Source: Bacteroidales bacterium UBA4230
GTDB taxonomy: Bacteria > Bacteroidota > Bacteroidia > Bacteroidales > UBA932
DNA: 22,205 nt
NCBI GenBank assembly: GCA_002395605.1
Contig: DGXO01000085.1
Coordinates: 13,461-35,665 of the forward strand
Direction of reading: 5' to 3'
Under the pieces are notes generated by a model. It saw only the letters and a program-made list of their open reading frames with translations, ran no database searches and was not told the origin of the DNA. The translations under genes were made by a program, and so were the position numbers. This document shows positions 1 to 7,568 of this stretch, piece after piece. Position 1 is the first letter of the stretch. Each line of letters opens with the position of its first letter.

Positions 1-1091
1 GCCGTAGCCTTGAGGGTACGGGAGATGGCCGCCACCTCTTGTTCTCGGAGTCCCCTGAGTTCCACGGGGCCCTGCATGAGCTGGAGGTAGTCCACCACAA
101 TGAGCCTCACGCCTTTCTGCTTTACAAGACGCTTTGCCTTGGTGCGGAATTCCATTATGGGAATGCCGGGGGTGTCGTCTATATATAGAGGTGCCTTCGC
201 GAGGCGCTTGAGGGTGTCTTCAAGCTGGATCCACTCAAAGCTTTCCAGCTTCACGCCACCCTTGATCTTTTCTCCGGAAAGCCCGGACTCTGTGGTTATG
301 AGGCGCTTTCCAAGCTGGTCTGCGCTCATTTCCAGGGAGAACACCGCCACGGGCATATTGGCGTCTACGGCGGCGTTGCGGGCGATGTTGAGGGCGAATG
401 CGGTTTTACCCACAGACGGACGAGCGGCAAGGATGATAAGGTCGCTCTTCTGCCAGCCCTGCGTGATGCGGTCTATGGAAGGATATCCGGAGGGCACGCC
501 GGAAAGCCCGGTGGTATTCTGGAGTTCCTGGAGGTTGTTCAGGACTTCATTGATGATGGAGCCGATGTCCTGGACGTCTCGCTTTACATTGTTCTGGATG
601 GCGGCAAAGACCTTGGTCTGGGCGTTGTCTATGAGGTCGTCAACATTTGTCGATTCGTCGAAAGACTGCTTCAGGATATCGTAGGAGGCCGTTATGAGGT
701 CCCTTTGGATGGTCTTTTGCTTGAGGATCTTGATGTAGTATTCTATGTGGGCGGCAGCACCGATATTCTGGGACAAGCGCGCAAGTTCCACGGGGCCTCC
801 AATCTCCTCAAGGTCTCCCCTTGAACGGAGTTTCTCGCTTACCGTGACTATGTCTATGCTTGCGTGGTCGTTGACCAACGCACTCATGGCCTCGAAGATC
901 TTGCGGTGACGGGGATCATAGAAGCAGCTGGCGCTGAGTTCTTCCATGGACTCGTCGATGGTTGCCGGCTCTACCAGCATTGCACCAAGCACGGCCTCCT
1001 CAACATCAAGGGCCTGAGGGGGTCTGTTCCCCATCAGGGCCTCAAGGTTCAGGGGCTCGGAGCCTCCGGCTTTATGTGCCTTGCCCGCCAT
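1..1091 (-). CDS. dnaB: Replicative DNA helicase DnaB (partial, C-terminus outside the window)
   Basis: Hexameric 5'-3' helicase that unwinds DNA at the replication fork. I translated the minus strand from the ATG at 1091-1089; the frame stays open for 363 codons to the window edge, so it is truncated by the window and not broken. The N-terminal DnaB domain (about residues 24-125) contains PPQALDVEEAVLGAML. The RecA-like domain begins near residue 195, with Walker A ARPSVGKT at 223-230, the SLEMS motif near 252, and Walker B LIVVDYLQLM with Asp334. The last visible part, REQEVAAISRTLK, matches the family. DnaB proteins are usually near 450-520 residues, so roughly 100-150 are missing. It starts 7 bp after the zinc-ribbon gene and is the last visible member of the ten-gene operon. 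No intein or insertion is seen in the visible part. Confidence 0.97.
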   Translation of the reverse strand, partial: MAGKAHKAGGSEPLNLEALMGNRPPQALDVEEAVLGAMLVEPATIDESMEELSASCFYDPRHRKIFEAMSALVNDHASIDIVTVSEKLRSRGDLEEIGGPVELARLSQNIGAAAHIEYYIKILKQKTIQRDLITASYDILKQSFDESTNVDDLIDNAQTKVFAAIQNNVKRDVQDIGSIINEVLNNLQELQNTTGLSGVPSGYPSIDRITQGWQKSDLIILAARPSVGKTAFALNIARNAAVDANMPVAVFSLEMSADQLGKRLITTESGLSGEKIKGGVKLESFEWIQLEDTLKRLAKAPLYIDDTPGIPIMEFRTKAKRLVKQKGVRLIVVDYLQLMQGPVELRGLREQEVAAISRTLKAT

Positions 1092-1098
1092 AGACTAC

Positions 1099-1923
1099 CT
1101 AGTTTTCGAAATCCGGGTTGATGATGATGCGGCCGCAGTGCTCGCAGATGATGAGCTTGCGGTTGGAGGCAATCTCCACGCGGCGCTGAGGGGTGATGGT
1201 GTTGAAGCAGCCGCCACAGGAGTCTCCGTTGTAGATGCCCACAACTGCAAGGTGGTTGTGCACGCTGGCGCGGATGCGCTCGTAGGCGCTCATGGTGCGG
1301 GCGTCGATCTTGGCGGCGCACTCTTCGCGGCGCTCACGGAGAACGGCCTCTTCCTTAGCAGTTTCCTCTACGATGGTCTCGAGTTCGGCCTTCTTGGCGG
1401 CAAGGTCTTCCTCACGGATGGTGAGGCGGTCCTTGATGTCGTCGAGTTCAGCCTTTTTCTCACCAATCTCATAGCGGGTGTCGTTGATGGTCTTCTCGTC
1501 GATCTGACGGAGGAGGTCCTGGTTCTCGATTTCCTTGTTCAGGGAGTCATACTCGCGGGAGTTGGTGATGGTTTCCAGCTGGTGCTGGTACTTCTGGATA
1601 ATGTTCTCGTGTTCGGCGATTGAGAGCTTGGCGTCCGCAATGTTACGGTTAAGCTGGTCCACCACGGCTGCGATGGAAGCGCTGCGCTCCTTGAGGGCCG
1701 AAATTTCACCTTCCAGGGCCTCTACCTCTGCGGGAAGGGCGCCACGGAGCTGGATTATCTTGTCAATCTCTGAATCTGCAGCCTGAAGCTGGTAGAGGGT
1801 CCTCAGTTTTTCCTCCACGCTCATATCAGAGTCTGCGAACGACTTCTGAAGCGAAACGAAGGTTTCCCTGTTGTCAATGGGGGCCTGGGCTTTCTGAGCT
1901 GCGGTTGTTTTCTTTGTTGCCAT
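1099..1923 (-). CDS. C4-type zinc-ribbon, coiled-coil protein (COG1579 / zf-RING_7 family)
   Basis: A 274-residue protein with two parts. Residues about 35-205 are rich in Glu, Lys, Leu and Ala with heptad-like spacing, expected to form a long antiparallel coiled coil. The C-terminus carries a zinc ribbon with CxxC pairs at Cys236/Cys239 (DSCGGCF) and Cys260/Cys263 (IICEHCGRI). This layout is that of the COG1579 family (chlamydial CT398/CdsZ-like), whose role is not settled; nucleic-acid binding or scaffold functions have been proposed. An Ala/Lys/Thr-rich start (MATKKTTAAQKAQAP) is probably disordered. It lies 15 bp after the Nif3-like gene and 7 bp before dnaB, so it is probably co-transcribed with both. 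The family call is secure; any specific function is not. Confidence 0.9.
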   Translation of the reverse strand: MATKKTTAAQKAQAPIDNRETFVSLQKSFADSDMSVEEKLRTLYQLQAADSEIDKIIQLRGALPAEVEALEGEISALKERSASIAAVVDQLNRNIADAKLSIAEHENIIQKYQHQLETITNSREYDSLNKEIENQDLLRQIDEKTINDTRYEIGEKKAELDDIKDRLTIREEDLAAKKAELETIVEETAKEEAVLRERREECAAKIDARTMSAYERIRASVHNHLAVVGIYNGDSCGGCFNTITPQRRVEIASNRKLIICEHCGRIIINPDFEN

Positions 1924-1938
1924 ATGTTATAAATCGAT

Positions 1939-2730
1939 TTATTTTGTCACCACAAAATAGTGGACGGGATTGCTCCTGTCCAGCATGCCGGATGAATAGC
2001 TTGCAAAGGTAGGAAATTTTTTCCGTATTTGCGTAAGCAAAATGTCCACAATGTCAACTTCACTCTCAAAATGGCCGATATCCATGACCATGAATCCCTC
2101 CGAAGTAAAGAAATTGTGATAGGAAACATCCGCCGTAACGTAAAGCTGCGCACCGGCTTTTTCGGCAAGGGAAATCTCCCCTCCTCCGCTTCCGCCAAGC
2201 ACCGCCACCCTCCGGATGGGCCCCTCAAGAGGCTTGGAACTTCTTATGAGTTTAAGGCCGAACGCCTCCCCTACATACTCCAGGGCCTCTTTTCCGGTCA
2301 TGGGACGGGGGAAGGTGCCAATACATCCAAGTCCGTTTCCGTCCGCGTCCTTTTCCAGAATCTCTATGCCTTCAAGGCCAAGTTTCCGGGCCATCGCCCA
2401 GCTTACGCCCTCCGGCACTTTATCGGCCGAAGTATGGGCGGCATACACGGCGACGCCACCCTTCACGGCGGCCATTACCGCAGCCCCCACGGGATCTCCG
2501 GGGCCGATATGCTTGAGGCCGTGAAAGATGAGCGGATGGTGCGTCACAACCATGTTGCAGCCCCTTTCAATGGCTTCGGCAATAAGTTCCACGGTGCAGT
2601 CGAAGCCCACCAAGACGCCCTTGACATCGTCTTCGGGGCTCCCGATGATAAGGCCGCTGTTGTCCCAGCCCTCCTGCACGCAGCGGGGAGCGAATTCCTC
2701 TATGGCGCCTACTATGTCCTTTACTTTCAT
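1939..2730 (-). CDS. Nif3-like dinuclear metal-centre protein (YbgI/YqfO family)
   Basis: A 263-residue member of the Nif3/DUF34 family, a toroidal hexamer holding two metal ions per subunit. The biochemical role is uncertain; a GTP cyclohydrolase I type 2 label is common in databases but weakly founded. Expected metal ligands are visible: His64-His65 in VVTHHPLIFHG, Asp103 in AAHTSADKVPEGV, and His220 and Glu224 in MDIGHFESE. The usual TGD motif reads TAD (YVTADVSYHN). The length matches the short form without the inserted PII-like domain found in some Gram-positive versions. Its ATG overlaps the stop of the MerR-type gene (ATGA), indicating translational coupling. The MerR/Nif3/zinc-ribbon neighbourhood is one I recall as common in Bacteroidetes. 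Confidence 0.93.
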   Translation of the reverse strand: MKVKDIVGAIEEFAPRCVQEGWDNSGLIIGSPEDDVKGVLVGFDCTVELIAEAIERGCNMVVTHHPLIFHGLKHIGPGDPVGAAVMAAVKGGVAVYAAHTSADKVPEGVSWAMARKLGLEGIEILEKDADGNGLGCIGTFPRPMTGKEALEYVGEAFGLKLIRSSKPLEGPIRRVAVLGGSGGGEISLAEKAGAQLYVTADVSYHNFFTSEGFMVMDIGHFESEVDIVDILLTQIRKKFPTFASYSSGMLDRSNPVHYFVVTK

Positions 2731-3044
2731 AACACGTTCCTTACGGCTACAAGCTGCTCACGGATGGCTTTAAGGCTTGAAAGCACCTTCACGCGACTTT
2801 CCACGCTCCGGCGGTCTTCCCTGAACTTCTGGGCCACACCCTCCAGGGTAAGCCCCTGCTTTTTCACAAGGAACTGAATCTGCTTCAGGGTTTCAATGTC
2901 GTCCTCGTGGAACAGCCGGTTTCCCTTTGCGTTGCGCTGAGGCTTTACGTACTTCTCAAAGTAGTTGCTCCAGTAGCGCACTGCCGAAGGTGCCTCCCCC
3001 AGCATCTGCGCCACTTCTCCCATTGTGTACAAAAGTTTTGCCAT
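2727..3044 (-). CDS. MerR-family transcriptional regulator, short form
   Basis: A 105-residue protein that is almost entirely a MerR-type winged helix. Residues 6-73 contain YTMGEVAQMLGEAPSAVRYW, then the wing with KGNRLFHEDDIETL, then a second helix pair with GLTLEGVAQKF. The remaining 30 residues are a short helical tail suited to dimerisation. There is no effector domain and no cysteine metal-binding set. I chose the ATG at 3044-3042: a longer open frame reaches 3158 but would run into trmB, and its extra residues are low-complexity and lack family similarity. The chosen start falls 7 bp after the trmB stop. It overlaps the Nif3 start by 4 bases. The target is unknown; its place inside a housekeeping operon is constant in related genomes as far as I recall. 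Confidence 0.9.
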   Translation of the reverse strand: MAKLLYTMGEVAQMLGEAPSAVRYWSNYFEKYVKPQRNAKGNRLFHEDDIETLKQIQFLVKKQGLTLEGVAQKFREDRRSVESRVKVLSSLKAIREQLVAVRNVL

Positions 3045-3051
3045 AAAGCTC

Positions 3052-3960
3052 TTATTGTTTCTTGTTAGGTTGATGCGAAAAACTCCTCCTGGGGCCCTCC
3101 TTCTCCAGCCAGTACTCATGGTCAAACGCCTCTCCGGGATACTCATACGCCCCCTCATGGTCTATCCTGAACGCCAGATACGTTATGGGCAGCCCCATCT
3201 GAAGGAACATCTTTTCGTAAAAGGTCTGCACCGATGTTACTTCCTCTACGGAGAGGGGGTACATGTCTCCGAACCCATGGCCACCCTCGGCCGTGTAAGA
3301 GGGAGGGGCCCACGAAGTGGGAGGGGTCGGCGAAGCCGACGGTTCGGGGACATGTATCCCCTCTCCGTAAACATCTGTACCAGAGGCAACTATCTGAAGA
3401 TTATTGACTTTACAGACAGCACTGGTGTATTCAAACAGGTAGCGGGAATCCGTCTTGAGGTGGACTATTCCGCCGGGGCGGAGGAAACTGCGATAGCGGT
3501 CCAGGAAAAGCGGGGAGCTGAGGCGGGAATTCTCCGAGCCGCGAAGCTGAGGGTCGGAGAAAGTAAGCCAAATCTCGGAAACTTCCGCAGGGCCGAAAAA
3601 CGCCCCGATAAACTCTATGCGGGTGCGGAGAAAAGCGACGTTTGGCATTGCCTCAAGAGTTGCCTCCTTAGCGCCGGACCAAAGCCTTGCGCCCTTTATG
3701 TCCACGCCTATGTAATTGATTTCAGGATGCCTTTTGGCCAGGGCGATGGTGTAGTCCCCCTTGCCGCAGCCAAGCTCCAGCACAATGGGATTGTCATTGC
3801 CGAACATATCCTTTCCCCAGTTGCCCTTGATGGGATGGTCCCTGAGCACAAGAGCCTTGCTTCCGGGAGCCTTAGGGGCAAGCACGGAAGAAGCGTCCGG
3901 CTGCAGAAGACAGCGGAAAGTGGTATTTTCGGCAAATTTTTTCAGTTTTCCGTGACCCAT
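3052..3960 (-). CDS. trmB: tRNA (guanine-N7-)-methyltransferase with an in-frame palindrome insertion
   Basis: Transfers a methyl group from S-adenosylmethionine to N7 of G46 in the tRNA variable loop. The SAM-binding site is ELGCGKGDY at residues 62-70, with GVDIKGARLW at 85-94; the TrmB signature follows as SDPQLRG (135-141) and RLSSPLFLDRYR, then HLKTDS (167-172), and at the C-terminus TFYEKMFLQMG. The protein is 302 residues, longer than the usual 215-260. Most of the excess lies at residues 199-238, a Pro/Ser/Gly-rich stretch (from GEGIHVPEP to GFGDMYPLSV) encoded exactly by a large palindrome at 3249-3367. That stretch falls between the conserved strand ending TDVY and the helix starting EEVTSVQTFYE, so the fold could tolerate it as a surface loop. 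The start overlaps the ricT stop by one base (TAATG). Confidence 0.95.
   Translation of the reverse strand: MGHGKLKKFAENTTFRCLLQPDASSVLAPKAPGSKALVLRDHPIKGNWGKDMFGNDNPIVLELGCGKGDYTIALAKRHPEINYIGVDIKGARLWSGAKEATLEAMPNVAFLRTRIEFIGAFFGPAEVSEIWLTFSDPQLRGSENSRLSSPLFLDRYRSFLRPGGIVHLKTDSRYLFEYTSAVCKVNNLQIVASGTDVYGEGIHVPEPSASPTPPTSWAPPSYTAEGGHGFGDMYPLSVEEVTSVQTFYEKMFLQMGLPITYLAFRIDHEGAYEYPGEAFDHEYWLEKEGPRRSFSHQPNKKQ
3249..3367. repeat. 119-bp multi-hairpin palindromic element inside trmB
   Basis: Outer arms are 27 bp each (3249-3275 and 3341-3367), identical as inverted repeats except at two positions; both mismatches become G-U pairs in plus-strand RNA. Between them are three smaller hairpins: CCCTC/GAGGG (3284-3288 with 3299-3303), CCCAC-GAA-GTGGG (3309-3321) and GTCGGC-GAA-GCCGAC (3326-3340). 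The last two share a GAA loop. The element keeps an open trmB frame with no stop codon. Its structure and coding position suggest a mobile palindromic element that inserted in frame. Confidence 0.88.
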
Positions 3961-5099
3961 TACGACTGGCGTTTCTTATTCTTGCGACGTTTCTTGCGTT
4001 TCTTTTCAGGGTCGAACCTGTTGATGGCATCGTCACCAACGGCCGACACAAACTCCGGAGCGGCCTCGGGTTCTTCCTGCAAGGTTGCAGGACGCTCACC
4101 GCGGCGGTTCATGGCCTGGATTTCCCTCACTTCATCGGCCGAAAGCCCATACACCTTTGCAAGCGAACCCTTCTCATAGGAGAAGTACAGCATGCCGGCA
4201 AGGATATCCGTCTTCACAAGGAAAGCCTGGCCGTCCTGGAACTCCAGGGGCTCGTTTACTCGGGGAAGACGGGAGCGGGCGTCGGTGTAGGCCGCGACCT
4301 CGTAGTTCAGGCAGCACTTGAGCTTTCCGCACTGGCCAGCAAGCTTCTGGGGATTCAGGGAAAGGTCCTGGACGCGGGCGGCGGCCGTAGTGATGGACTT
4401 GAACTCAGTGATGTAGTTGGCGCAGCAAAGCTCACGCCCGCAAACGCCAAGGCCTCCAATGAGACCGGCCTCCTGACGGGCGCCTATCTGCTTCATTTCC
4501 ACGCGGATATGGAACTCTTCGGCAAAGTCCTTGATAAGCTGGCGGAAGTCCACGCGGCCGTCGGCAATGTAGTAGAAGATTGCCTTGGTGCCGTCTCCCT
4601 GGAACTCTACGTCCCCAATCTTCATCTCAAGGCCAAGGTTTGCGGCAAGGACGCGGGCGCGGATCATGGTCTCTTCCTCGCGGGCGATAGCCTCCTGCCA
4701 GCGCTGGATGTCAAACGGACGGGCCTTGCGGTAAATCTTCTTCAGCTCCTGCGTTTCCGGATTCACCCCCTTGCACTTCATCTGGCGGGCCACAACGGGG
4801 CCTTCAAGGGTAACGATTCCAAGGTCGTGGCCCGTTGCGGCCTCAACCACCACAAGGTCTCCGGTCTTGATGCTTTGGCCGGATGCATTTACGTAGATAC
4901 CCTTGCGGGTGTTTTTGAACCTAACCTCAAAGTATCCGTCCCACTGCTCCTGGGCGATGCCCTTGAGGGTGTCATAAACCTCAAGCTTGCAGCATCCCTG
5001 GCGGTATCGTATATCTTTTTCTCCCGTTTCCTCGTCTGTCACTATGGTACAGCCGCGGAAACAGTCGAACTGGATGGTTTCGTTGGAATAATCGGTCAT
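3960..5099 (-). CDS. PSP1-domain / RicT-like regulatory iron-sulfur protein
   Basis: A 379-residue member of the PSP1/RicT (YaaT) family. In Bacillus RicT works with RicA and RicF in a complex that carries [4Fe-4S] clusters and influences RNase Y activity; the role in Bacteroidetes is not established. The conserved cysteine block is plain: GGLGVCGRELCC (Cys220, Cys225, Cys226) and LAGQCGKLKCCLNYE (Cys257, Cys262, Cys263). Extra cysteines near the start (Cys13, Cys17, Cys36, Cys37) are outside the core. The C-terminus (from about residue 362) is a strongly basic tail of Lys and Arg, possibly RNA-binding. The gene overlaps holB upstream by 4 bases and trmB downstream by 1 base. The holB-ricT pairing is widespread in bacteria, which supports both calls. 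Confidence 0.92.
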   Translation of the reverse strand: MTDYSNETIQFDCFRGCTIVTDEETGEKDIRYRQGCCKLEVYDTLKGIAQEQWDGYFEVRFKNTRKGIYVNASGQSIKTGDLVVVEAATGHDLGIVTLEGPVVARQMKCKGVNPETQELKKIYRKARPFDIQRWQEAIAREEETMIRARVLAANLGLEMKIGDVEFQGDGTKAIFYYIADGRVDFRQLIKDFAEEFHIRVEMKQIGARQEAGLIGGLGVCGRELCCANYITEFKSITTAAARVQDLSLNPQKLAGQCGKLKCCLNYEVAAYTDARSRLPRVNEPLEFQDGQAFLVKTDILAGMLYFSYEKGSLAKVYGLSADEVREIQAMNRRGERPATLQEEPEAAPEFVSAVGDDAINRFDPEKKRKKRRKNKKRQS

Positions 5100-6073
5100 A
5101 GCGTATATAGTTTGCTCACTAAGTCTGTGAACAGGATTTTCTGGTTTACATTGCGTTCCAGAAGGGTAAGGGCGCGCTGCAGGGCGTCATTGGCCTTTCT
5201 GGGGAAGGTGGGGGCAAGGCTGCCCGCCATCCTCTGGAACCAAGCCTCCTCCCCGGCGGGAAGGGTGGCAAGGGACGGGGCTTTCTGGACCATGAAAATG
5301 CGCCGGAGGTCTTCCGATGCAAGGGTGCAGAAAGCCTTCTGCTTCTCCCTGTCCTTGAGGTCCGCTACGGCTTCGGCGGTTTCAAGGGCCTGGAGCAGGT
5401 TCCTGGATGTGGTTGCCTCCAGGATATCGTGGAAGAGGTCCCTCAGGACTGCAGTACCGGCGGCCTCGCGGGCATGGACTATGGCTTCGGCCTCAAGGGA
5501 AAGAGGCTGTATCCTGATGCGAAGGCAGCGGGAGGATATGGTTACAAGCACCTTTTCCGGAGCCTGGGTAATGAGGATGAAAAGAGTCTTTACCGGAGGT
5601 TCCTCTATCATCTTGAGGAGGGCGTTGGCCGCCTGGGCGTTCATCTTCTCCGGGAGGTACATGACCACAGAGCGGTATCCGCCTTCCACGGCGCTCAGGG
5701 ACAGTTTTTCCAAAAGGGCGCGGGCCTCGTTGACGGAAATTGAGCTTTGCTTTCCCTCTATGCCGATAGCCTCGTAGAGCTCCGTCTCATAGAAATAGGG
5801 ATTCTCTTCCAGAAGCTCCCTGAAAGGCTTCAGGAAGTTCTGGGACACGGGTTTGTCCGGGCCAGCCACGGGAAACACAAAGTGGATGTCGGGGTGGATG
5901 AGTTTCTGGACACGGGGATTGCCGCCGTAGAGTTCCTCCAGGAAATTCATTACAATGGGGAAAGCGCCGGCGCCGTCGTCCTGGTGAAGGAGGATGGCGT
6001 GGGGCACCTTGCCGCTCTGCACCATGCGGTGAAGGGCTTCAACAACCTCCGTATTCCCGTATACTTTCATCAT
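5096..6073 (-). CDS. holB: DNA polymerase III, delta-prime subunit (clamp loader), zinc module absent
   Basis: Stator subunit of the clamp loader that places the sliding clamp on DNA. AAA+ features: the box VII-like segment MNAQAANALLKMIEEPP (144-160), the sensor region FILITQAPEKVLVTI, and the SRC motif at 181-183 (SRCLRIRIQPLS). The P-loop region (LLHQDDGAGAFPI, 28-40) lacks the GK(S/T) of an active site, as in the E. coli subunit, so this copy probably does not hydrolyse ATP. The cysteine cluster expected before HPDIHFVFP is missing; residues 48-59 contain no Cys. I took the first of two adjacent Met codons; the second (6070) is equally possible. The start overlaps the prenyl synthase stop, and the end overlaps the ricT-like start (ATGA). 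Length of 325 residues is on the short side. Confidence 0.92.
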   Translation of the reverse strand: MMKVYGNTEVVEALHRMVQSGKVPHAILLHQDDGAGAFPIVMNFLEELYGGNPRVQKLIHPDIHFVFPVAGPDKPVSQNFLKPFRELLEENPYFYETELYEAIGIEGKQSSISVNEARALLEKLSLSAVEGGYRSVVMYLPEKMNAQAANALLKMIEEPPVKTLFILITQAPEKVLVTISSRCLRIRIQPLSLEAEAIVHAREAAGTAVLRDLFHDILEATTSRNLLQALETAEAVADLKDREKQKAFCTLASEDLRRIFMVQKAPSLATLPAGEEAWFQRMAGSLAPTFPRKANDALQRALTLLERNVNQKILFTDLVSKLYTL

Positions 6074-7038
6074 TTCTCCCTGTCTCCAACAAATCTGGCT
6101 ATCTTCAAGAGGCGGTCCTTGGCCGGGCCTTCCGGCAGGAAATCAAGGCAGGAAACGGCCCTGCCGATGAATTCGTCCACCTTGAGGGCGGCTTTATCAA
6201 CGCCTCCCCGCCTTATCACAAATTCCCTTACGGCATGGCCAAGCTCCGGGTTGTCGGAGATGCGGGTTACCATGCTGCGGATTTCGGCCTCTTCAGGGGC
6301 ACCTTCCAGGGCGCAAAGGAGGGGCTGGGTAATCTTCTGCTCCTTGAGGTCTATGCCCACGGGCTTTCCAAGGGCTCCATCGGCCGATGCATAATCCATC
6401 CAGTCGTCCTTCACCTGGAACGCCATGCCAAGGAGCTTTCCAAACTCTCCCATTGCCTTCACGGCATGTTCAGGGGCATCTGCAGACAATGCTGCGGTAA
6501 GGGCCGATGCCTCAAAAAGGGACCCGGTCTTGCAGTAGATGATTCTCTCGTAGTCCTCCTGCGTGGTATCACCTGACGATGCCTTTTCCATCTGGAGGAG
6601 TTCGCCTTCGGCAAGGTGGGAAAGGGTGTCGGCAAAAACCCTTATGGCGCGTTCTGTGGAATGAGTAGCACTCAGGATGGTTTTCACGGCCTTCACAAGC
6701 CAGTAGTCGCCAATGAGGACAGAGGCCTGGGGGCTCAGGAAGTTTGCCACTGTGGGGCGGCCCCTGCGTTCCGACGCCCCGTCCACTACGTCGTCGTGAA
6801 GAAGGGTGGCGTTGTGCAGAAGTTCCGATGCCGCGGCGTAACGGATGGTATCGGCGTTGTACTCCCCAAGGGCATCGGCCACAAGAAGGGCCAGGGACGG
6901 CCTCATCATCTTGCCGGGGTTCTCCCTGAGGGAACGGTTGGTGGCGTCAAGGAGCCCTACGTCTGAGCGGAGGGCGTCTTCTATGACGCTCTCGACTTCC
7001 TTCAGACGGGGTTCCAGATATTTCTTTATCTCTTTCAC
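6070..7038 (-). CDS. Trans-type polyprenyl diphosphate synthase
   Basis: Condenses isopentenyl diphosphate onto allylic diphosphates to build the isoprenoid chain of quinones or other lipids. Both aspartate-rich motifs are intact: LLHDDVVD (Asp82, Asp83, Asp86) and QVKDDWMDY (Asp211, Asp212, Asp215). GKMMRPSLALL (42-52) is the region that binds the isopentenyl substrate. The residues just before the first motif are small (Asn-Ala-Thr), without a bulky aromatic at the usual chain-length positions, which favours a long product (octaprenyl type) over farnesyl; this is inference. At 322 residues it fits the family. The start overlaps the LOG gene stop by 4 bases and the end overlaps holB by 4 bases. 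No gene symbol is given because ispA/ispB assignment depends on product length. Confidence 0.94.
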   Translation of the reverse strand: MKEIKKYLEPRLKEVESVIEDALRSDVGLLDATNRSLRENPGKMMRPSLALLVADALGEYNADTIRYAAASELLHNATLLHDDVVDGASERRGRPTVANFLSPQASVLIGDYWLVKAVKTILSATHSTERAIRVFADTLSHLAEGELLQMEKASSGDTTQEDYERIIYCKTGSLFEASALTAALSADAPEHAVKAMGEFGKLLGMAFQVKDDWMDYASADGALGKPVGIDLKEQKITQPLLCALEGAPEEAEIRSMVTRISDNPELGHAVREFVIRRGGVDKAALKVDEFIGRAVSCLDFLPEGPAKDRLLKIARFVGDREK

Positions 7039-7562
7039 TTGAAAAAGGCCAGAAGTTCTTCCACGGTTTCCGGGAACTTGAGGAGGTCACGGTCCTGAGC
7101 CTCCAGGGCGCCGGTATCCACAAAGTGGTCAAGGAGGGCCTTGAGGGGATTGTAGAAGCCGTCTATATTAAGAGCATATAGCTTCCCCTGGTATTTGTGG
7201 AGCTTGGCAAGCGTATGGGTTTCTATGAGTTCGTCCATCGTGCCGATTCCCCCGGGAAGGGCTATTGCGGCAACGGTGCCCTCACGCATCTTTTCCTTGC
7301 GCTGGGCCATGGTGTCTGTCCAGATTACCCTGGTGACGCCGGGGTTTTCAAGACCAGCCATGAACTTGGGCAGCACGGCGGTATGGTCTCCGCCACACTT
7401 CACGGACTCATCCGTGATAGCGCCCATTGTGCCCACTTTGCCGCCGCCGGACACAAGTCCGTAACCCTTGGAATGGAGCCCGCGGGCAAGTTCCCGTGCT
7501 GCTTCATTGTACTTTGGGTCTATCTTTGAGCTGGCCGCGCAGAAAATGACAATCCTGTCCAT
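7035..7562 (-). CDS. LOG-family protein (lysine decarboxylase-like fold, cytokinin riboside 5'-monophosphate phosphoribohydrolase type)
   Basis: A 175-residue member of the TIGR00730/LOG family. The paired nucleotide-binding motifs are present: SGGGKVGTMG (38-47) and LPGGIGTMDEL (102-112), with Arg88 and Lys89 in QRKEKM between them. Characterised members split the N-glycosidic bond of nucleoside 5'-monophosphates; older databases mislabel them lysine decarboxylases. The lack of a PLP lysine motif argues against decarboxylase activity. The physiological substrate here cannot be told. It starts 6 bp after trxA and its stop overlaps the prenyl synthase start (ATGA), so it belongs to the same operon. 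Confidence 0.93.
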   Translation of the reverse strand: MDRIVIFCAASSKIDPKYNEAARELARGLHSKGYGLVSGGGKVGTMGAITDESVKCGGDHTAVLPKFMAGLENPGVTRVIWTDTMAQRKEKMREGTVAAIALPGGIGTMDELIETHTLAKLHKYQGKLYALNIDGFYNPLKALLDHFVDTGALEAQDRDLLKFPETVEELLAFFK

Positions 7563-7568
7563 TCCCCG

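Noticed and set aside
3045..3158. N-terminal extension of the MerR-type regulator into trmB
   Set aside because: It would overlap the end of trmB by over 100 bases, and the HTH domain starts just after the ATG at 3044.
3025..4179. Long plus-strand open frame opposite trmB and ricT-like gene
   Set aside because: It is antisense to two clearly recognised genes, has no family similarity, and its length follows from GC-rich codon structure on the other strand.
4509..5777. Plus-strand open frame of 422 codons opposite the ricT-like gene and holB
   Set aside because: Shadow of two overlapping minus-strand genes; the composition (Arg/Ser-rich second half) and lack of motifs argue against a real protein.
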